34,251 nt of DNA from Caulobacteraceae bacterium (GTDB taxonomy: Bacteria > Pseudomonadota > Alphaproteobacteria > Caulobacterales > Caulobacteraceae): contig CANJLK010000036.1 in the NCBI GenBank assembly GCA_947475465.1, forward strand, positions 1 to 34,251, given 5' to 3'. The position numbers and the translations under genes are program-made. The notes below the pieces were generated by a model. That model did no database searches. It was not told the DNA's origin and saw nothing but the letters and a program-made list of their open reading frames with translations. Numbering within the stretch: the first letter of the stretch is position 1; each line of letters starts with the position of its first letter. Shown here piece after piece: positions 1 to 7,340 of this stretch.

Positions 1-48
1 CTCCTGGGGGAGGTGGCGCGGCGAGCCTGCGAGCCGCGACGGAGGGGG

Positions 49-68
49 AGGGCGTCATGCGACGCCCT
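49..68 (+). terminator. 8-bp hairpin, possible terminator of an upstream gene
   Basis: Positions 49-56 and 61-68 are perfect inverted complements (AGGGCGTC / GACGCCCT) around the 4-base loop ATGC. Only a weak T-rich stretch (gtcgcttt) follows, so termination is plausible but not sure. The hairpin sits over the ATG at 57, which argues against that codon as the start of the RTX gene that follows. Confidence 0.4.
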
Positions 69-134
69 GTCGCTTTACCTTGGCCGTGGCGCGTGAGACG
101 GTCGGATAACGACGATATAGATGGGGGAAACACG

Positions 135-779
135 ATGCCGACACCCAGCCCACATTCGATGCCGGGCGATCTGCTGGCCAGACTCAAGGCCGCCGCGGCA
201 GAGCACCCGCATCCCGCGCCGCCGGCCGGGTTCTTCCAGCACGGCACGCCCGGCAATGACACCCTGACGGCGACGCCCGAGGCCCATGTGATCGGCGGCG
301 GCGACGGCAATGACAACATCGCCGATGGTACGGGGTCCGACGTGCTGTTCGGCGGGCATGGCGCCGACACCCTGGCTGGCGGGGCCGGGAACGACACCCT
401 GGCCGGCGGGCCGGACGCCGACGTGCTGACCGGCGGGACCGGGGCCGACCTGTTCCTCGCCAGGGGGCCGGTTCCAGCCACGGCGGCGGGCCTGGACCGC
501 ATCCTCGACTTCACCGGCGGCAGCGACCACCTGGTGTTCGGGCCGCACGACCCGGGCACGGCGGCCAATTTCGCCACGGCGACGGCCGCGGACTTCGCCA
601 GCGCCCTCACCGCAGCCAATACGAAGATCGCCGCGGGGGTCGTCGACTACGTGGCGGTGAAGGTGGGGGCCGACGTGATCGTCTTCGCCGACAGCCACCA
701 TGACAACGGGACCGCGGATTCGGCGGTGCTGCTGGTGGGCAAGTCCCTGGCGGACATCGGCTACAGCGACATCATCTGA
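135..779 (+). CDS. Small RTX (haemolysin-type calcium-binding repeat) protein
   Basis: This is a 214-residue protein with no classical signal peptide. Residues 39-107 hold glycine- and aspartate-rich nonapeptides (GGDGNDNI, GGHGADTL, GGAGNDTL, GGTGADLF), which in this family wind into a calcium-binding beta-roll. The last 60 or so residues (ADFASALT, VIVFAD, AVLLVGK, DII) match the C-terminus of the large RTX protein at 23060-25747, so they probably form a shared export or folding domain. RTX proteins generally leave the cell by type I secretion using an uncleaved C-terminal signal. No such transporter is in the window. The ATG at 135 follows GGGGGAAA at good spacing. The in-frame ATG at 57 lies in a hairpin stem and would add an arginine-rich leader. 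Its specific function is unknown. Confidence 0.8.
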   Translation: MPTPSPHSMPGDLLARLKAAAAEHPHPAPPAGFFQHGTPGNDTLTATPEAHVIGGGDGNDNIADGTGSDVLFGGHGADTLAGGAGNDTLAGGPDADVLTGGTGADLFLARGPVPATAAGLDRILDFTGGSDHLVFGPHDPGTAANFATATAADFASALTAANTKIAAGVVDYVAVKVGADVIVFADSHHDNGTADSAVLLVGKSLADIGYSDII

Positions 780-785
780 TCCCGC

Positions 786-863
786 CTAGAACCCATGCGC
801 CGCGTTGGCCCAGACGGCCAGGGTGGCGGCCAGGGTGGTCATGGCGATGATCAGGTGGCGCAC
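786..863 (-). CDS. Possible 25-residue membrane peptide
   Basis: A 26-codon frame begins with GTG at 863 and ends with TAG at 786. It is preceded by GGAGGG eight bases upstream of the start. The product begins MRHLIIAMTTLAATLAVW and ends NAAHGF: one hydrophobic segment with a positively charged N-terminus, so a single-pass membrane peptide or a bare signal peptide. I recognise no family. The good ribosome binding site and the hydrophobic sequence favour a real gene, but so short a frame could arise by chance. Confidence 0.3.
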   Translation of the reverse strand: MRHLIIAMTTLAATLAVWANAAHGF

Positions 864-929
864 GTTCGTATCCCTCCGTCCCGGGAGAGATACGGCCGCG
901 TTAACCTTTTGGACGCTGAAGCTTGGAGG

Positions 930-1121
930 CTATTTCTTCGACTCGTTCTGGACGTGGCCGGCCACCGCGCCCGCAGCCCCGCCGACCGCCGCGCCGACCG
1001 GGCCCGCGATGACCGCGCCGGCCACGGCGCCCGAGGCGGCCTTCTGTTCGGTCGTGGTCGAGCAGGCGCAAAGCGCCAGGGCGGCGCCCGTTATGGCGAG
1101 CAGGCTGAGCGTCTTGCGCAT
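930..1121 (-). CDS. Small glycine-zipper lipoprotein
   Basis: The 63-residue product starts MRKTLSLLAITGAALALCAC, a lipoprotein signal peptide ending in a plausible lipobox (LCAC, lipidation at Cys20). The mature part is about 44 residues: a short TTTEQKA linker, then an alanine- and glycine-rich stretch (GAVAGAVIAGPVGAAVGGAA) with the GxxxG spacing of glycine-zipper outer-membrane lipoproteins, then a polar tail ending NESKK. GGAG lies 8 bases before the ATG. Proteins of this kind are common in Caulobacterales envelopes, but their job is not known. It stands alone, opposite in strand to both larger flanking genes. Confidence 0.75.
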   Translation of the reverse strand: MRKTLSLLAITGAALALCACSTTTEQKAASGAVAGAVIAGPVGAAVGGAAGAVAGHVQNESKK

Positions 1122-1284
1122 GGTGTTTCTCCAGGTGGGGGAATCTCACGGTCTGTAACGCCCAAGGGGCTCTACGGTTCCGCTTGATGCGCGAATGGGA
1201 AAATGGGCAACGCGTCGTCTAAAGCCGCAGTAATCGTTGCGAAAACCCGCAGGCGTCTCAAGGGGCGCCCGGTTAGGGTTAATG

Positions 1285-1295
1285 TTGCACTGCAA
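1285..1295. promoter_or_regulatory. Perfect palindrome upstream of the hydrolase gene
   Basis: TTGCA-C-TGCAA lies in the roughly 345-base gene-free stretch 1122-1466, in an AT-richer patch (aatgttgcactgcaatataa). It lies 172 bases before the hydrolase start at 1467 and could be an operator for it. TTGCA/TGCAA palindromes recall PhaR-type sites, but I cannot assign a regulator. I see no other gene in the stretch. Confidence 0.25.
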
Positions 1296-1466
1296 TATAA
1301 GCTTGCCAGACCGTCAACACCTCGTTAAGACCCGCTTCATCATTTGCCGTCGCCTCGCCCCAACCTAGCCCGGGCAGGCCAGCCGGCGGGCGCTTCCAGC
1401 ACGAGCAGGGGCGACCGCGGCGACAAAGTCGGGGGGCGTTTCGCCCTCGCCGTGCAGGACTAAGTT

Positions 1467-2456
1467 TTGAATTTTGCAACACAGGCGAGCGCGCAACCGC
1501 GCCCGCTGTTGAGCGCCGCTTTGACGGGCGCAGGCGTTGGCCTGGGCCTGGGCGCCATCTTCATGATGGGCGGCATGGGCCGCGCCGTCGCCGACCACGC
1601 CCACGTGACCCGCATCGCCGAGGCGGCGGGCGGGGGCTTCTCCGAGGCCGCCCTGCAGCGTCAGGCCCGGGCGCTGGGCCCCGGCGGCCTGCGCCTGGTC
1701 CAGGACGCCGATCCGGCGGTCCCGGCCTTCGACAGCCACGAGAGCATCGCCGATGTCGCGGCGGCCGATCCGGCCGCCGTGCGGCCCGGTGTGCGGGATT
1801 CCGTGCGCGATCTCAACTGCCTGACCCAGGCGGTCTATTTCGAGGCCCGCGGCGAGAGCGCCAAGGGCCAGGCCGCGGTGGCCCAGGTGGTGCTGAACCG
1901 GGTCAAGAGCCCGGTGTTCCCCAAGACGGTCTGCGCGGTGGTCTACCAGGGCGCGGCCAGCCACGGCTGCCAGTTCAGCTTCGCCTGCGACGGCTCCATG
2001 CGCCGTGGGCTCGAGCCCGACGCCTGGGAGCGGGCCAGGCACGTGGCGGCGCGCGCGCTGTCCGGCGTGGTGCTGGCCGACATCGGCTCGGCGACCCACT
2101 TCCACACCACCAGCGTGGCCCCGGCCTGGGGCGGCCAGATGCTGCGGGTGGCCCAGGTGGGGCTGCACGTCTTCTACCGCTTCAACCCGCATGCGCCGGC
2201 CTACCGCGCCCCGGGCGTCGAGCGCGCGGTGTTCGTGAGCCTGCCCGCCGACGGCGCGGCCTCGCCGATGCGTCTGGTCCAGGCCATGGCCGGCAAGGCC
2301 GCCGACACCACCAGCGCCGCCGTGGCCGCCAGCCTGAGCGGCCCGGCCCTGCCGCTCGCGCCCGAGCCCGAGCCCCGCGCCGCGGTGATCCGCGCCGCCG
2401 ACCCCTCGCCGGTGGCCAGCGCCCAGCCGCAATCCGCCGTCCCCTCGGCCTCCTGA
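1467..2456 (+). CDS. Cell wall hydrolase, SleB/Hydrolase_2 family, membrane anchored
   Basis: The 329-residue protein has a hydrophobic segment at residues 14-36 (signal anchor), then a variable region, then a Hydrolase_2 (SleB-like) domain at about 115-240. The domain shows LNCLTQAVYFEARGE with the probable catalytic Glu126, the conserved AQVVLNRVKSPVFPKTVCAV, QGAASHGCQF, and GSATHFHTTSVAPAW. SleB-type enzymes cleave peptidoglycan glycan strands as lytic transglycosylases. In Gram-negative bacteria they probably act in wall remodelling in the periplasm. The C-terminal 80 residues are alanine- and proline-rich and look disordered. The start is a TTG after a weak GGAC. A later ATG near 1563 would cut into the anchor. 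The domain closely resembles that of the gene at 13571-14722. The gene converges with the regulator at 2458, one base apart. Confidence 0.82.
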   Translation: MNFATQASAQPRPLLSAALTGAGVGLGLGAIFMMGGMGRAVADHAHVTRIAEAAGGGFSEAALQRQARALGPGGLRLVQDADPAVPAFDSHESIADVAAADPAAVRPGVRDSVRDLNCLTQAVYFEARGESAKGQAAVAQVVLNRVKSPVFPKTVCAVVYQGAASHGCQFSFACDGSMRRGLEPDAWERARHVAARALSGVVLADIGSATHFHTTSVAPAWGGQMLRVAQVGLHVFYRFNPHAPAYRAPGVERAVFVSLPADGAASPMRLVQAMAGKAADTTSAAVAASLSGPALPLAPEPEPRAAVIRAADPSPVASAQPQSAVPSAS

Positions 2457-2457
2457 G

Positions 2458-3399
2458 CTAGGCCCGGGCCGCCCGCCGCAGGGCCTGGGGCGGCTGGCCG
2501 AAGGCGCGCAGGAAGGCGCGGCGCATCCGCTCGGGGTCGCCGAAGCCGGCCGCCTCCGCCACTAGGTCGATGGGCTCGCGGGTGGTCTCGATGCGTAGGC
2601 GCGCGGCTTCCAGCCTCAGTCGCTCGACCGCCTTGGCCGGGGTGACGCCGGTCTCGGCGGTGAAGGCCCTGGCGAAATGGCGCGGGCTCATAGCGGCCCG
2701 GTCGGCCAGGCGCTCGACGCTCAGCGGTTCGGGCAGGCGCTCGCGGACCCAATCCATCAGATCGGCGAAACGGCCGTGGACGCCGCCGGTGTCGAGCAGC
2801 GCGCTGAACTGCGACTGGCCGCCGGGCCGGCGCTGGTGGACCACCAGCTGCTGGGCGGCAGCCCGGGCGACCTTGGCGCCGAGGTCGTCCTCGATCAGGG
2901 CCAGCGCCAGGTCGATGCCGGCGGTGATGCCGGCCGAGGTCCAGACCTCGCCGTCGCGCACGAAGATCCGGTCGGCCTCCAGCCGCACCCCCGGATAGCG
3001 TCGGGCGAAGTCGTCGGAGCGGCCCCAGTGGGTGGTGGCGCGCCTGCCGTCCAGCAGGCCCGCCTCGGCCAGGAGATAGGCGCCGGAGCAGACGCTGGTC
3101 ACCCGGCGCGCGGCCGGCGCCGCGCGCCGCAGCCAGGCGATGGCCGCCTTCAGGTCCGGCAGGACGCGGGTGCCGTCGCCGCCGGAGACGACGATGGTGT
3201 CGATGGGGGCACTGTCCAGGCTTTCGGCGGCCATCCGCACGCCGGATGAGCTGGCGACGGCGCCGGCCTGCGGCGCCAGGACGGCGATCTCGTAGCTGCC
3301 CGGCTGGAAGCGCCCGGCGATCTCGAAGGCCGCGATGGGCCCGGCCGCGTCCAGCAGCTGGAAGCCCGGGAAGACTACGAAGGCGATGCGGCGGGTCAT
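2458..3399 (-). CDS. GlxA-family transcriptional regulator (DJ-1/PfpI domain plus AraC HTH)
   Basis: The 313-residue protein has an N-terminal DJ-1/PfpI (class I glutamine amidotransferase-like) domain, residues 1-170, with the nucleophile-elbow motif TSVCSGAYLL (Cys104) and the following ATTHWGRSDDFARRYPGV. A C-terminal AraC-type double helix-turn-helix follows at about 215-310 (SVERLADRAAMSPRHFARAF, TPAKAVERLRLEAARLRIE, AAGFGDPERMRRAFLRAFG). In this family the first domain is thought to sense a small metabolite rather than catalyse. The gene is divergent from the isonitrile-hydratase-like gene at 3480. A 9-bp inverted repeat (3399-3433) between them overlaps this start codon, which suggests it controls both itself and its neighbour. 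No Shine-Dalgarno sequence is visible before the ATG. Confidence 0.88.
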   Translation of the reverse strand: MTRRIAFVVFPGFQLLDAAGPIAAFEIAGRFQPGSYEIAVLAPQAGAVASSSGVRMAAESLDSAPIDTIVVSGGDGTRVLPDLKAAIAWLRRAAPAARRVTSVCSGAYLLAEAGLLDGRRATTHWGRSDDFARRYPGVRLEADRIFVRDGEVWTSAGITAGIDLALALIEDDLGAKVARAAAQQLVVHQRRPGGQSQFSALLDTGGVHGRFADLMDWVRERLPEPLSVERLADRAAMSPRHFARAFTAETGVTPAKAVERLRLEAARLRIETTREPIDLVAEAAGFGDPERMRRAFLRAFGQPPQALRRAARA

Positions 3400-3433
3400 G
3401 GCTGAAAAGGCGGGAAAATGGTCATTTCAGCCA
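3399..3433. promoter_or_regulatory. Inverted repeat between divergent regulator and PfpI gene
   Basis: TGGCTGAAA (3399-3407) and TTTCAGCCA (3425-3433) are perfect complements separated by 17 bases. They lie in the 80-base gap between the divergent genes at 2458-3399 and 3480-4160, the usual place for an operator acting on both. The left arm touches the regulator's start codon. Which protein binds is an inference; the adjacent GlxA-type regulator is the obvious candidate. Confidence 0.45.
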
Positions 3434-3479
3434 GAGCCTAGTCCGGCCATGATGGCCCCGTCAAATCGAGGAGCCCGCC

Positions 3480-4160
3480 ATGCCGACCATCGTCATTCCG
3501 CTTTATGAGGGCGTCACGCACCTGGACTTCACCGGGCCGCACCAGGTGCTGAGCCGGGCGCCGGGCGCGCAGGTGATCGTCGCCTCGATGGGTGGGCGGG
3601 ACATGACCTGCGACGGGCTGAGCTTCACCGGGCTGGCGGACCTGACGGCCATCGAGGGCTGCGACATGATCTGCGTGCCGGGCGGGCTGGGGGCGACCAC
3701 GGCGATGCTGGACGAGGCCTTCATGGCGCAGATCCGGCGATTGGGGTCGGGGGCGACCTATGTCACCTCGGTCTGCACCGGTTCGCTGATCCTGGCCGCG
3801 GCGGGATTCCTGACCGGCAAGCGGGCGGCCTGCCACTGGGCCTGGCGCGAGCTGCTGGTCCCGTTCGGGGCGATCGTCGATGAGGGCCGGGTGGTGCGCG
3901 ACGGCAATATCATCACCGGCGGCGGGGTGACGGCGGGTATCGACTTCGCCTTCGTGGTCCTGGCCGAACTGGCCGGCGAGGCCTACGCCCAGGCGGTGCA
4001 GCTGGGCCTCGAATATGCGCCGCAGCCACCCTTCGACGCCGGCCGCCCGGAGACCGCCCCGCCGCATGTGGTGGCCGCCTACAACCGCCAGATGGGGGCC
4101 CTGGGCGTGCAGCGCATGGCCGACGCCCAGGAGGCCGCGCGGCGGCTGCAGCCCGCCTGA
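3480..4160 (+). CDS. DJ-1/PfpI family protein, isonitrile hydratase-like
   Basis: The 226-residue single-domain protein resembles Pseudomonas isonitrile hydratase InhA over its full length: LDFTGPHQVL near the N-terminus (Asp16), the nucleophile elbow YVTSVCTGSL (Cys99, Thr100), CHWAWRELLVPFGAI, RVVRDGNIITGGGVTAGIDF, and the tail QLGLEYAPQPPFDAG. InhA hydrates isocyanides to N-formamides. The key Asp, Cys and Thr are all present, so that activity is possible, although many homologues are untested. The ATG follows GAGGAG at good spacing. The gene is divergent from one GlxA-type regulator and lies 0.4 kb upstream of another, which suggests a small inducible detoxification or catabolic module. 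Confidence 0.85.
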   Translation: MPTIVIPLYEGVTHLDFTGPHQVLSRAPGAQVIVASMGGRDMTCDGLSFTGLADLTAIEGCDMICVPGGLGATTAMLDEAFMAQIRRLGSGATYVTSVCTGSLILAAAGFLTGKRAACHWAWRELLVPFGAIVDEGRVVRDGNIITGGGVTAGIDFAFVVLAELAGEAYAQAVQLGLEYAPQPPFDAGRPETAPPHVVAAYNRQMGALGVQRMADAQEAARRLQPA

Positions 4161-4254
4161 TTGGCGCAATCACCCCTGCAGGATGGCGCGATCGCCACCT
4201 TCAGGGCGCGCGGAGAGAGGCGCATGGTTTGGCTTCCAGACAGGGAGCTGAGCC

Positions 4255-4530
4255 ATGAAGAAATATGTGATCGAACGGAATATCCCCGGCGTCGACAAGC
4301 TGAACCGCGACGAACTGCGCGGCGCCGCCCAGACCTCCAACGCCGCCCTGGCGAAGCTGGGCGACAAGGTGAAGTGGATCGAATCCTTCGTCGTCGCCGA
4401 CAAGACCTTCTGCATCTACGAGGCGGAGAACGAGGACCTGGTGCAGGAACATGCCCGGATCAGCGGCTTCCCGGCCAACAAGGTCACCGAAGTCACCGGC
4501 ATGATCAGCCCGGCGACCGCCAATCCCTGA
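4255..4530 (+). CDS. DUF4242 domain protein
   Basis: This 91-residue cytoplasmic protein consists of one DUF4242 (SCO4226-like) domain: KKYVIERNIPGVDKL at the start, ALAKLGDKVKWIESFVVADK in the middle, then CIYEAENEDLVQEHARISGF and PANKVTEV. Members are small ferredoxin-like alpha/beta proteins; the Streptomyces homologue SCO4226 binds nickel. The role here is unknown. GGAG precedes the ATG by about eight bases. It follows the PfpI gene by 94 bases and precedes the second GlxA-type regulator by 53 bases, all on the plus strand, so the three may be co-transcribed. Confidence 0.8.
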   Translation: MKKYVIERNIPGVDKLNRDELRGAAQTSNAALAKLGDKVKWIESFVVADKTFCIYEAENEDLVQEHARISGFPANKVTEVTGMISPATANP

Positions 4531-4583
4531 GAGGCTCGCCATGGTCCGAGGGCCGTGGCAGGCTGAAACATGCGGAGGGCGGC

Positions 4584-5573
4584 ATGCTGGACGTCACGGT
4601 CGTACTGCTGGATGGCGGACTGTCCTCGACGGCGGTGATGCCGGTGGACATCTTCCATTCGGCCGGCGTGCTGTGGAACGACCTGCATGCGCGCACCACC
4701 GAGCCGGCGTTCCGGGTGACCACCGCCTCGCCCGACGGCGGGGCGGTGCGCAGCCCCTCGGGCCTCCAGATAACGCCGCACAGCGGTGTGGACGCCATCG
4801 CCCGGACCGACATCGTCATCGTCTCGACCTCGGGCCTGGATGTGGACGTGGCGGTGGTGGAGGACAGTGTCCTGCTGCCGTGGCTTCGCCGCCAGCATGA
4901 GCAGGGCGCCTATGTGGCCGGAGTCTGCATGGGCGCCGCCTACCTGGCCGAGGCCGGCCTGCTGGACGGGCGGACGGCCACCACCCACTGGGCGCTGTGT
5001 GACAAGTTCGCGGCCCGCTACACGGCCGTGAACTGGCGACCTGACCTGCTGATCACCGAGGACAGCCGGGCGCTGTGCAGCGGCGGGGTCTATGCCGCCA
5101 TCGATATCTCGCTCTACCTGATCGAGAAGCTGTGCGGCCATGCGGTGGCGGTCGAGACGTCCAAGGCCCTGCTGTTGCCCATGCCCCGGACCCAGCAGTC
5201 GGGCTATGCCATGCTGCCGCTGTCGCCGCCGCACACCGACGACAAGGTCCGCGAAGCCGAGGCCTTCCTGCAGGCCAACTACCGCCGCGATGTCCCGACC
5301 GATGCCTTGGCCAGCCGCACGGGCCTGGGGGCGCGGACCTTCGTACGCCGCTTCCAGGCGGCGACTGGCCGGGCTCCGGCGGCCTATCTGCAGGCCGTGC
5401 GGATCGAGACCGCCAAGGCCATGCTGGAGCGCGACGCCGACCCGATCCAGGTGGTGAGTTCCGCCGTGGGCTACGACGACGTGGCCTTCTTCCGCAGCCT
5501 GTTCAAACGCTCCACCGGAATGACGCCGGCGGAGTACCGGGCGCATTTCGGGCCGATGAGCGTGCGGGGGTAG
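4584..5573 (+). CDS. GlxA-family transcriptional regulator (second copy)
   Basis: The 329-residue protein has a DJ-1/PfpI domain (residues 1-190; elbow VAGVCMGAAYLAEAG with Cys115, then TATTHWALCDKFAARYTAVN) and a C-terminal AraC HTH (about 225-320: ALASRTGLGARTFVRRFQAA, AYLQAVRIETAKAMLE, SAVGYDDVAFFRSLFKRSTG, MTPAEYRAHFG). The ATG at 4584 follows GGAGGG. The frame is open far upstream to 4161, but that extension runs through the DUF4242 gene and shows no family similarity. It shares its architecture with the regulator at 2458-3399 but differs in sequence, so the two are paralogues rather than a recent duplication. Its target is probably the neighbouring PfpI/DUF4242 genes; this is inferred from position only. 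Confidence 0.86.
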   Translation: MLDVTVVLLDGGLSSTAVMPVDIFHSAGVLWNDLHARTTEPAFRVTTASPDGGAVRSPSGLQITPHSGVDAIARTDIVIVSTSGLDVDVAVVEDSVLLPWLRRQHEQGAYVAGVCMGAAYLAEAGLLDGRTATTHWALCDKFAARYTAVNWRPDLLITEDSRALCSGGVYAAIDISLYLIEKLCGHAVAVETSKALLLPMPRTQQSGYAMLPLSPPHTDDKVREAEAFLQANYRRDVPTDALASRTGLGARTFVRRFQAATGRAPAAYLQAVRIETAKAMLERDADPIQVVSSAVGYDDVAFFRSLFKRSTGMTPAEYRAHFGPMSVRG

Positions 5574-5592
5574 GGCGGCTGCCCGGCGTGGT

Positions 5593-6165
5593 TCAGGAGA
5601 CCTGGGCCGGCTTACGCACGCGCAATGTCATCTGGTATTCATGGGCGATGTTGTTCTGGGTGGCCACCAGCAGGTCGGCGGCCTCAGGAGACAAGTCGCC
5701 CTGACGAAAGCGGCGGGCATAGGGTTCGGACAGGATGACCGTGCGGTTCGTGAGCGCGAAATCCACGCCCAGATAGTGGGCCAGCGGCGTGTTGGGGGTT
5801 CCGTCCTCGCGCCAGCGGTCGTTCAGGTCGCGGTCGAACAGGCGCAGGGTTTCCGGCGTGATGGCGCGGACGTGGGTCGGGTCGCTCAGGAAGGCGTCGT
5901 GGCGCGGGTGAGGGGCGTGGATGGTGACGGTCCCGCCGTCCTGCACGATCCGGTAGAGCTCGCTCATCATGGACAGGAAGGTCTTCGGCGCCTGGCCCAT
6001 ATGCTCCAGAGAATGGATGAACCGGACCTCCGTCGCGCAACCCGTGGGCCATGGCCACGGCGTCTGCTCAAGATCCACGACCTGATCGGGATGGCACGCC
6101 GCCTGGGCGTCAACGTTGACGTAGCCATCGATCCGATGATGGCCGAAGCCCATGTTGAATCTCAT
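5593..6165 (-). CDS. Class I SAM methyltransferase-like protein
   Basis: The 190-residue protein follows the plan of small methyltransferases that modify sugars or lipids. It has an N-terminal motif I-like stretch with GYVNVDAQAACHPDQVVDLE, then PWPWPTGCATEVRFIHSLEH (the conserved LEH), MMSELYRIVQDGGTVTIHAP and HDAFLSDPTHVRAITPETL. Motif I reads NMGFGHHRIDG rather than the usual LGCG, so SAM binding is likely but altered. The substrate is unknown. It lies 32 bases downstream of the membrane protein gene on the same strand, and the two may form an operon. It converges with the GlxA-type gene. Confidence 0.68.
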   Translation of the reverse strand: MRFNMGFGHHRIDGYVNVDAQAACHPDQVVDLEQTPWPWPTGCATEVRFIHSLEHMGQAPKTFLSMMSELYRIVQDGGTVTIHAPHPRHDAFLSDPTHVRAITPETLRLFDRDLNDRWREDGTPNTPLAHYLGVDFALTNRTVILSEPYARRFRQGDLSPEAADLLVATQNNIAHEYQMTLRVRKPAQVS

Positions 6166-6197
6166 CGCGCCATTTTACCCGTGAGGTCGCCCCGCGA

Positions 6198-6761
6198 CTA
6201 GGCTTCGTCGTAGGCCTCGGCCGGCTGAAGAAGGGCGCCCACCGCGCCGGCGATGACCACGAAGATGCAGCCGAGTTCGACGAAGTTGTGCAGCCGGATA
6301 CCGCTGACGGTATGGCGGAGCGCCACGTCGATGTGATGGAAGGAGGCGGCGCGCATCAGGATGTAGGCGCCGAGCAGCACGAGTCCGACCATGGCCAGTC
6401 TCACTCCGGGTCCGGCGTGCATCGCGAGCCGCAGGAGATAGGCGCCCACCCCCAGCGCCAGGAGGCCGCCGCCCAGGATGAAGATGACCTGCATCGCCCG
6501 GCGCTGGTCGTACCAGCCCTCATCCTTGGCCACCTGACGAAAGAAGGCCGTCAGGTCGGTCTGCAAGTCGAGCTGCTTATTGATCGCCAGTAACACCAGG
6601 CCGGCCGCTGCGATCCACCAGAACCGGTTGTCCTGAACCCACTCTGCCCGGAAGGCCGCCCAGACCGACAGGGCGGCGGCCAGAAGGTAGGTGGCGACGA
6701 TCAGCCAGGGCAGGTTGCCCGTGTCATGCGCCGACCAGAAGGAGTCCCAGGTGAAGGGCAT
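6198..6761 (-). CDS. Five-helix integral membrane protein, unknown function
   Basis: The 187-residue protein has five hydrophobic segments, at about residues 18-38, 46-63, 90-111, 116-136 and 155-175. Between the second and third is a conserved-looking soluble loop (INKQLDLQTDLTAFFRQVAK, then DEGWYDQRRAMQ). The fourth helix is followed by SFHHIDVALRH, a histidine-rich segment that could bind metal or haem. I recognise this as a widespread uncharacterised bacterial membrane protein but cannot name a function. The start is an ATG with a weak GGGAA upstream. The methyltransferase-like gene follows on the same strand. Confidence 0.7.
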   Translation of the reverse strand: MPFTWDSFWSAHDTGNLPWLIVATYLLAAALSVWAAFRAEWVQDNRFWWIAAAGLVLLAINKQLDLQTDLTAFFRQVAKDEGWYDQRRAMQVIFILGGGLLALGVGAYLLRLAMHAGPGVRLAMVGLVLLGAYILMRAASFHHIDVALRHTVSGIRLHNFVELGCIFVVIAGAVGALLQPAEAYDEA

Positions 6762-6848
6762 GAGTGATTCCCATCATGAAGGCGCAGGCGAAGCCCTTCG
6801 AATAGCCGACTGGGAGAAACAGTCACGCTTGGAGATCTCCCGTGGCGC

Positions 6849-7340
6849 TCACCGCCCCGCGCCCAGGGTGATGAGCAGGTCATCCAACTGCCCGAACTGC
6901 TCGGGATAGCCCCCCTCCATGCCGACGAAGGATTCATCGAGCGCTTCCTCCGAGGGATAGAGTTCCTGCAGGACCAGTCGGGTGCGGCCGTCCTGCTCCT
7001 CGAAGGTCACCGTGGTGATCGCCCCTTCAGCGCCTTCATCGTTGGTCCAGACCAGCCGCGACGGCGGTGAGACTTCGAGGTACTTGCCGAAGAAGGTCAT
7101 GGAATTCGCCGCATCGCGCCCGAAGGCGATGCGGTAGCCGCCCCCGGTTCGCACATCCATCTCGCAAGAGAGCATGGGCACGCCGCTCGACTTCGGCGCC
7201 CACCACAGCTTGAACAACTCGGGCCTGGTCCAGGCGTCGAACACCAGGCGAACCGCGCCGTCGAAGATGCGCGTCACGACGAGTTCGCGCTCGGACCTCC
7301 GTTCGACCGCCGTGCGGCCGTCACCCGCCTTATCGCCCAT
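6849..7340 (-). CDS. SRPBCC (AHSA1-like) domain protein
   Basis: The 163-residue protein is a START/Bet v1-fold SRPBCC domain of the AHSA1 type: ELVVTRIFDGAVRLVFDAWT, KLWWAPKSSGVPMLSCEMDV, RTGGGYRIAFG, FGKYLEVSPPSRLVWTNDEG, VTFEEQDGRTRLVLQELYPS and a C-terminal helix. Such domains form a hydrophobic cavity that binds small lipophilic ligands. Stand-alone members usually pair with an ArsR-type regulator, as here: the ATG overlaps the last 11 bases of the arsR-like gene, so the two are translationally coupled. The ligand and exact role are unknown. Confidence 0.86.
   Translation of the reverse strand: MGDKAGDGRTAVERRSERELVVTRIFDGAVRLVFDAWTRPELFKLWWAPKSSGVPMLSCEMDVRTGGGYRIAFGRDAANSMTFFGKYLEVSPPSRLVWTNDEGAEGAITTVTFEEQDGRTRLVLQELYPSEEALDESFVGMEGGYPEQFGQLDDLLITLGAGR

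Noticed and set aside
1279..1482. 67-residue minus-strand ORF upstream of the hydrolase
   Set aside because: It has no ribosome site or recognisable sequence, and it crosses the putative palindromic regulatory site and the hydrolase start.
4161..5573. 470-residue version of the second GlxA-type regulator
   Set aside because: The upstream extension crosses the DUF4242 gene and has no family similarity; GGAGGG precedes the ATG at 4584.
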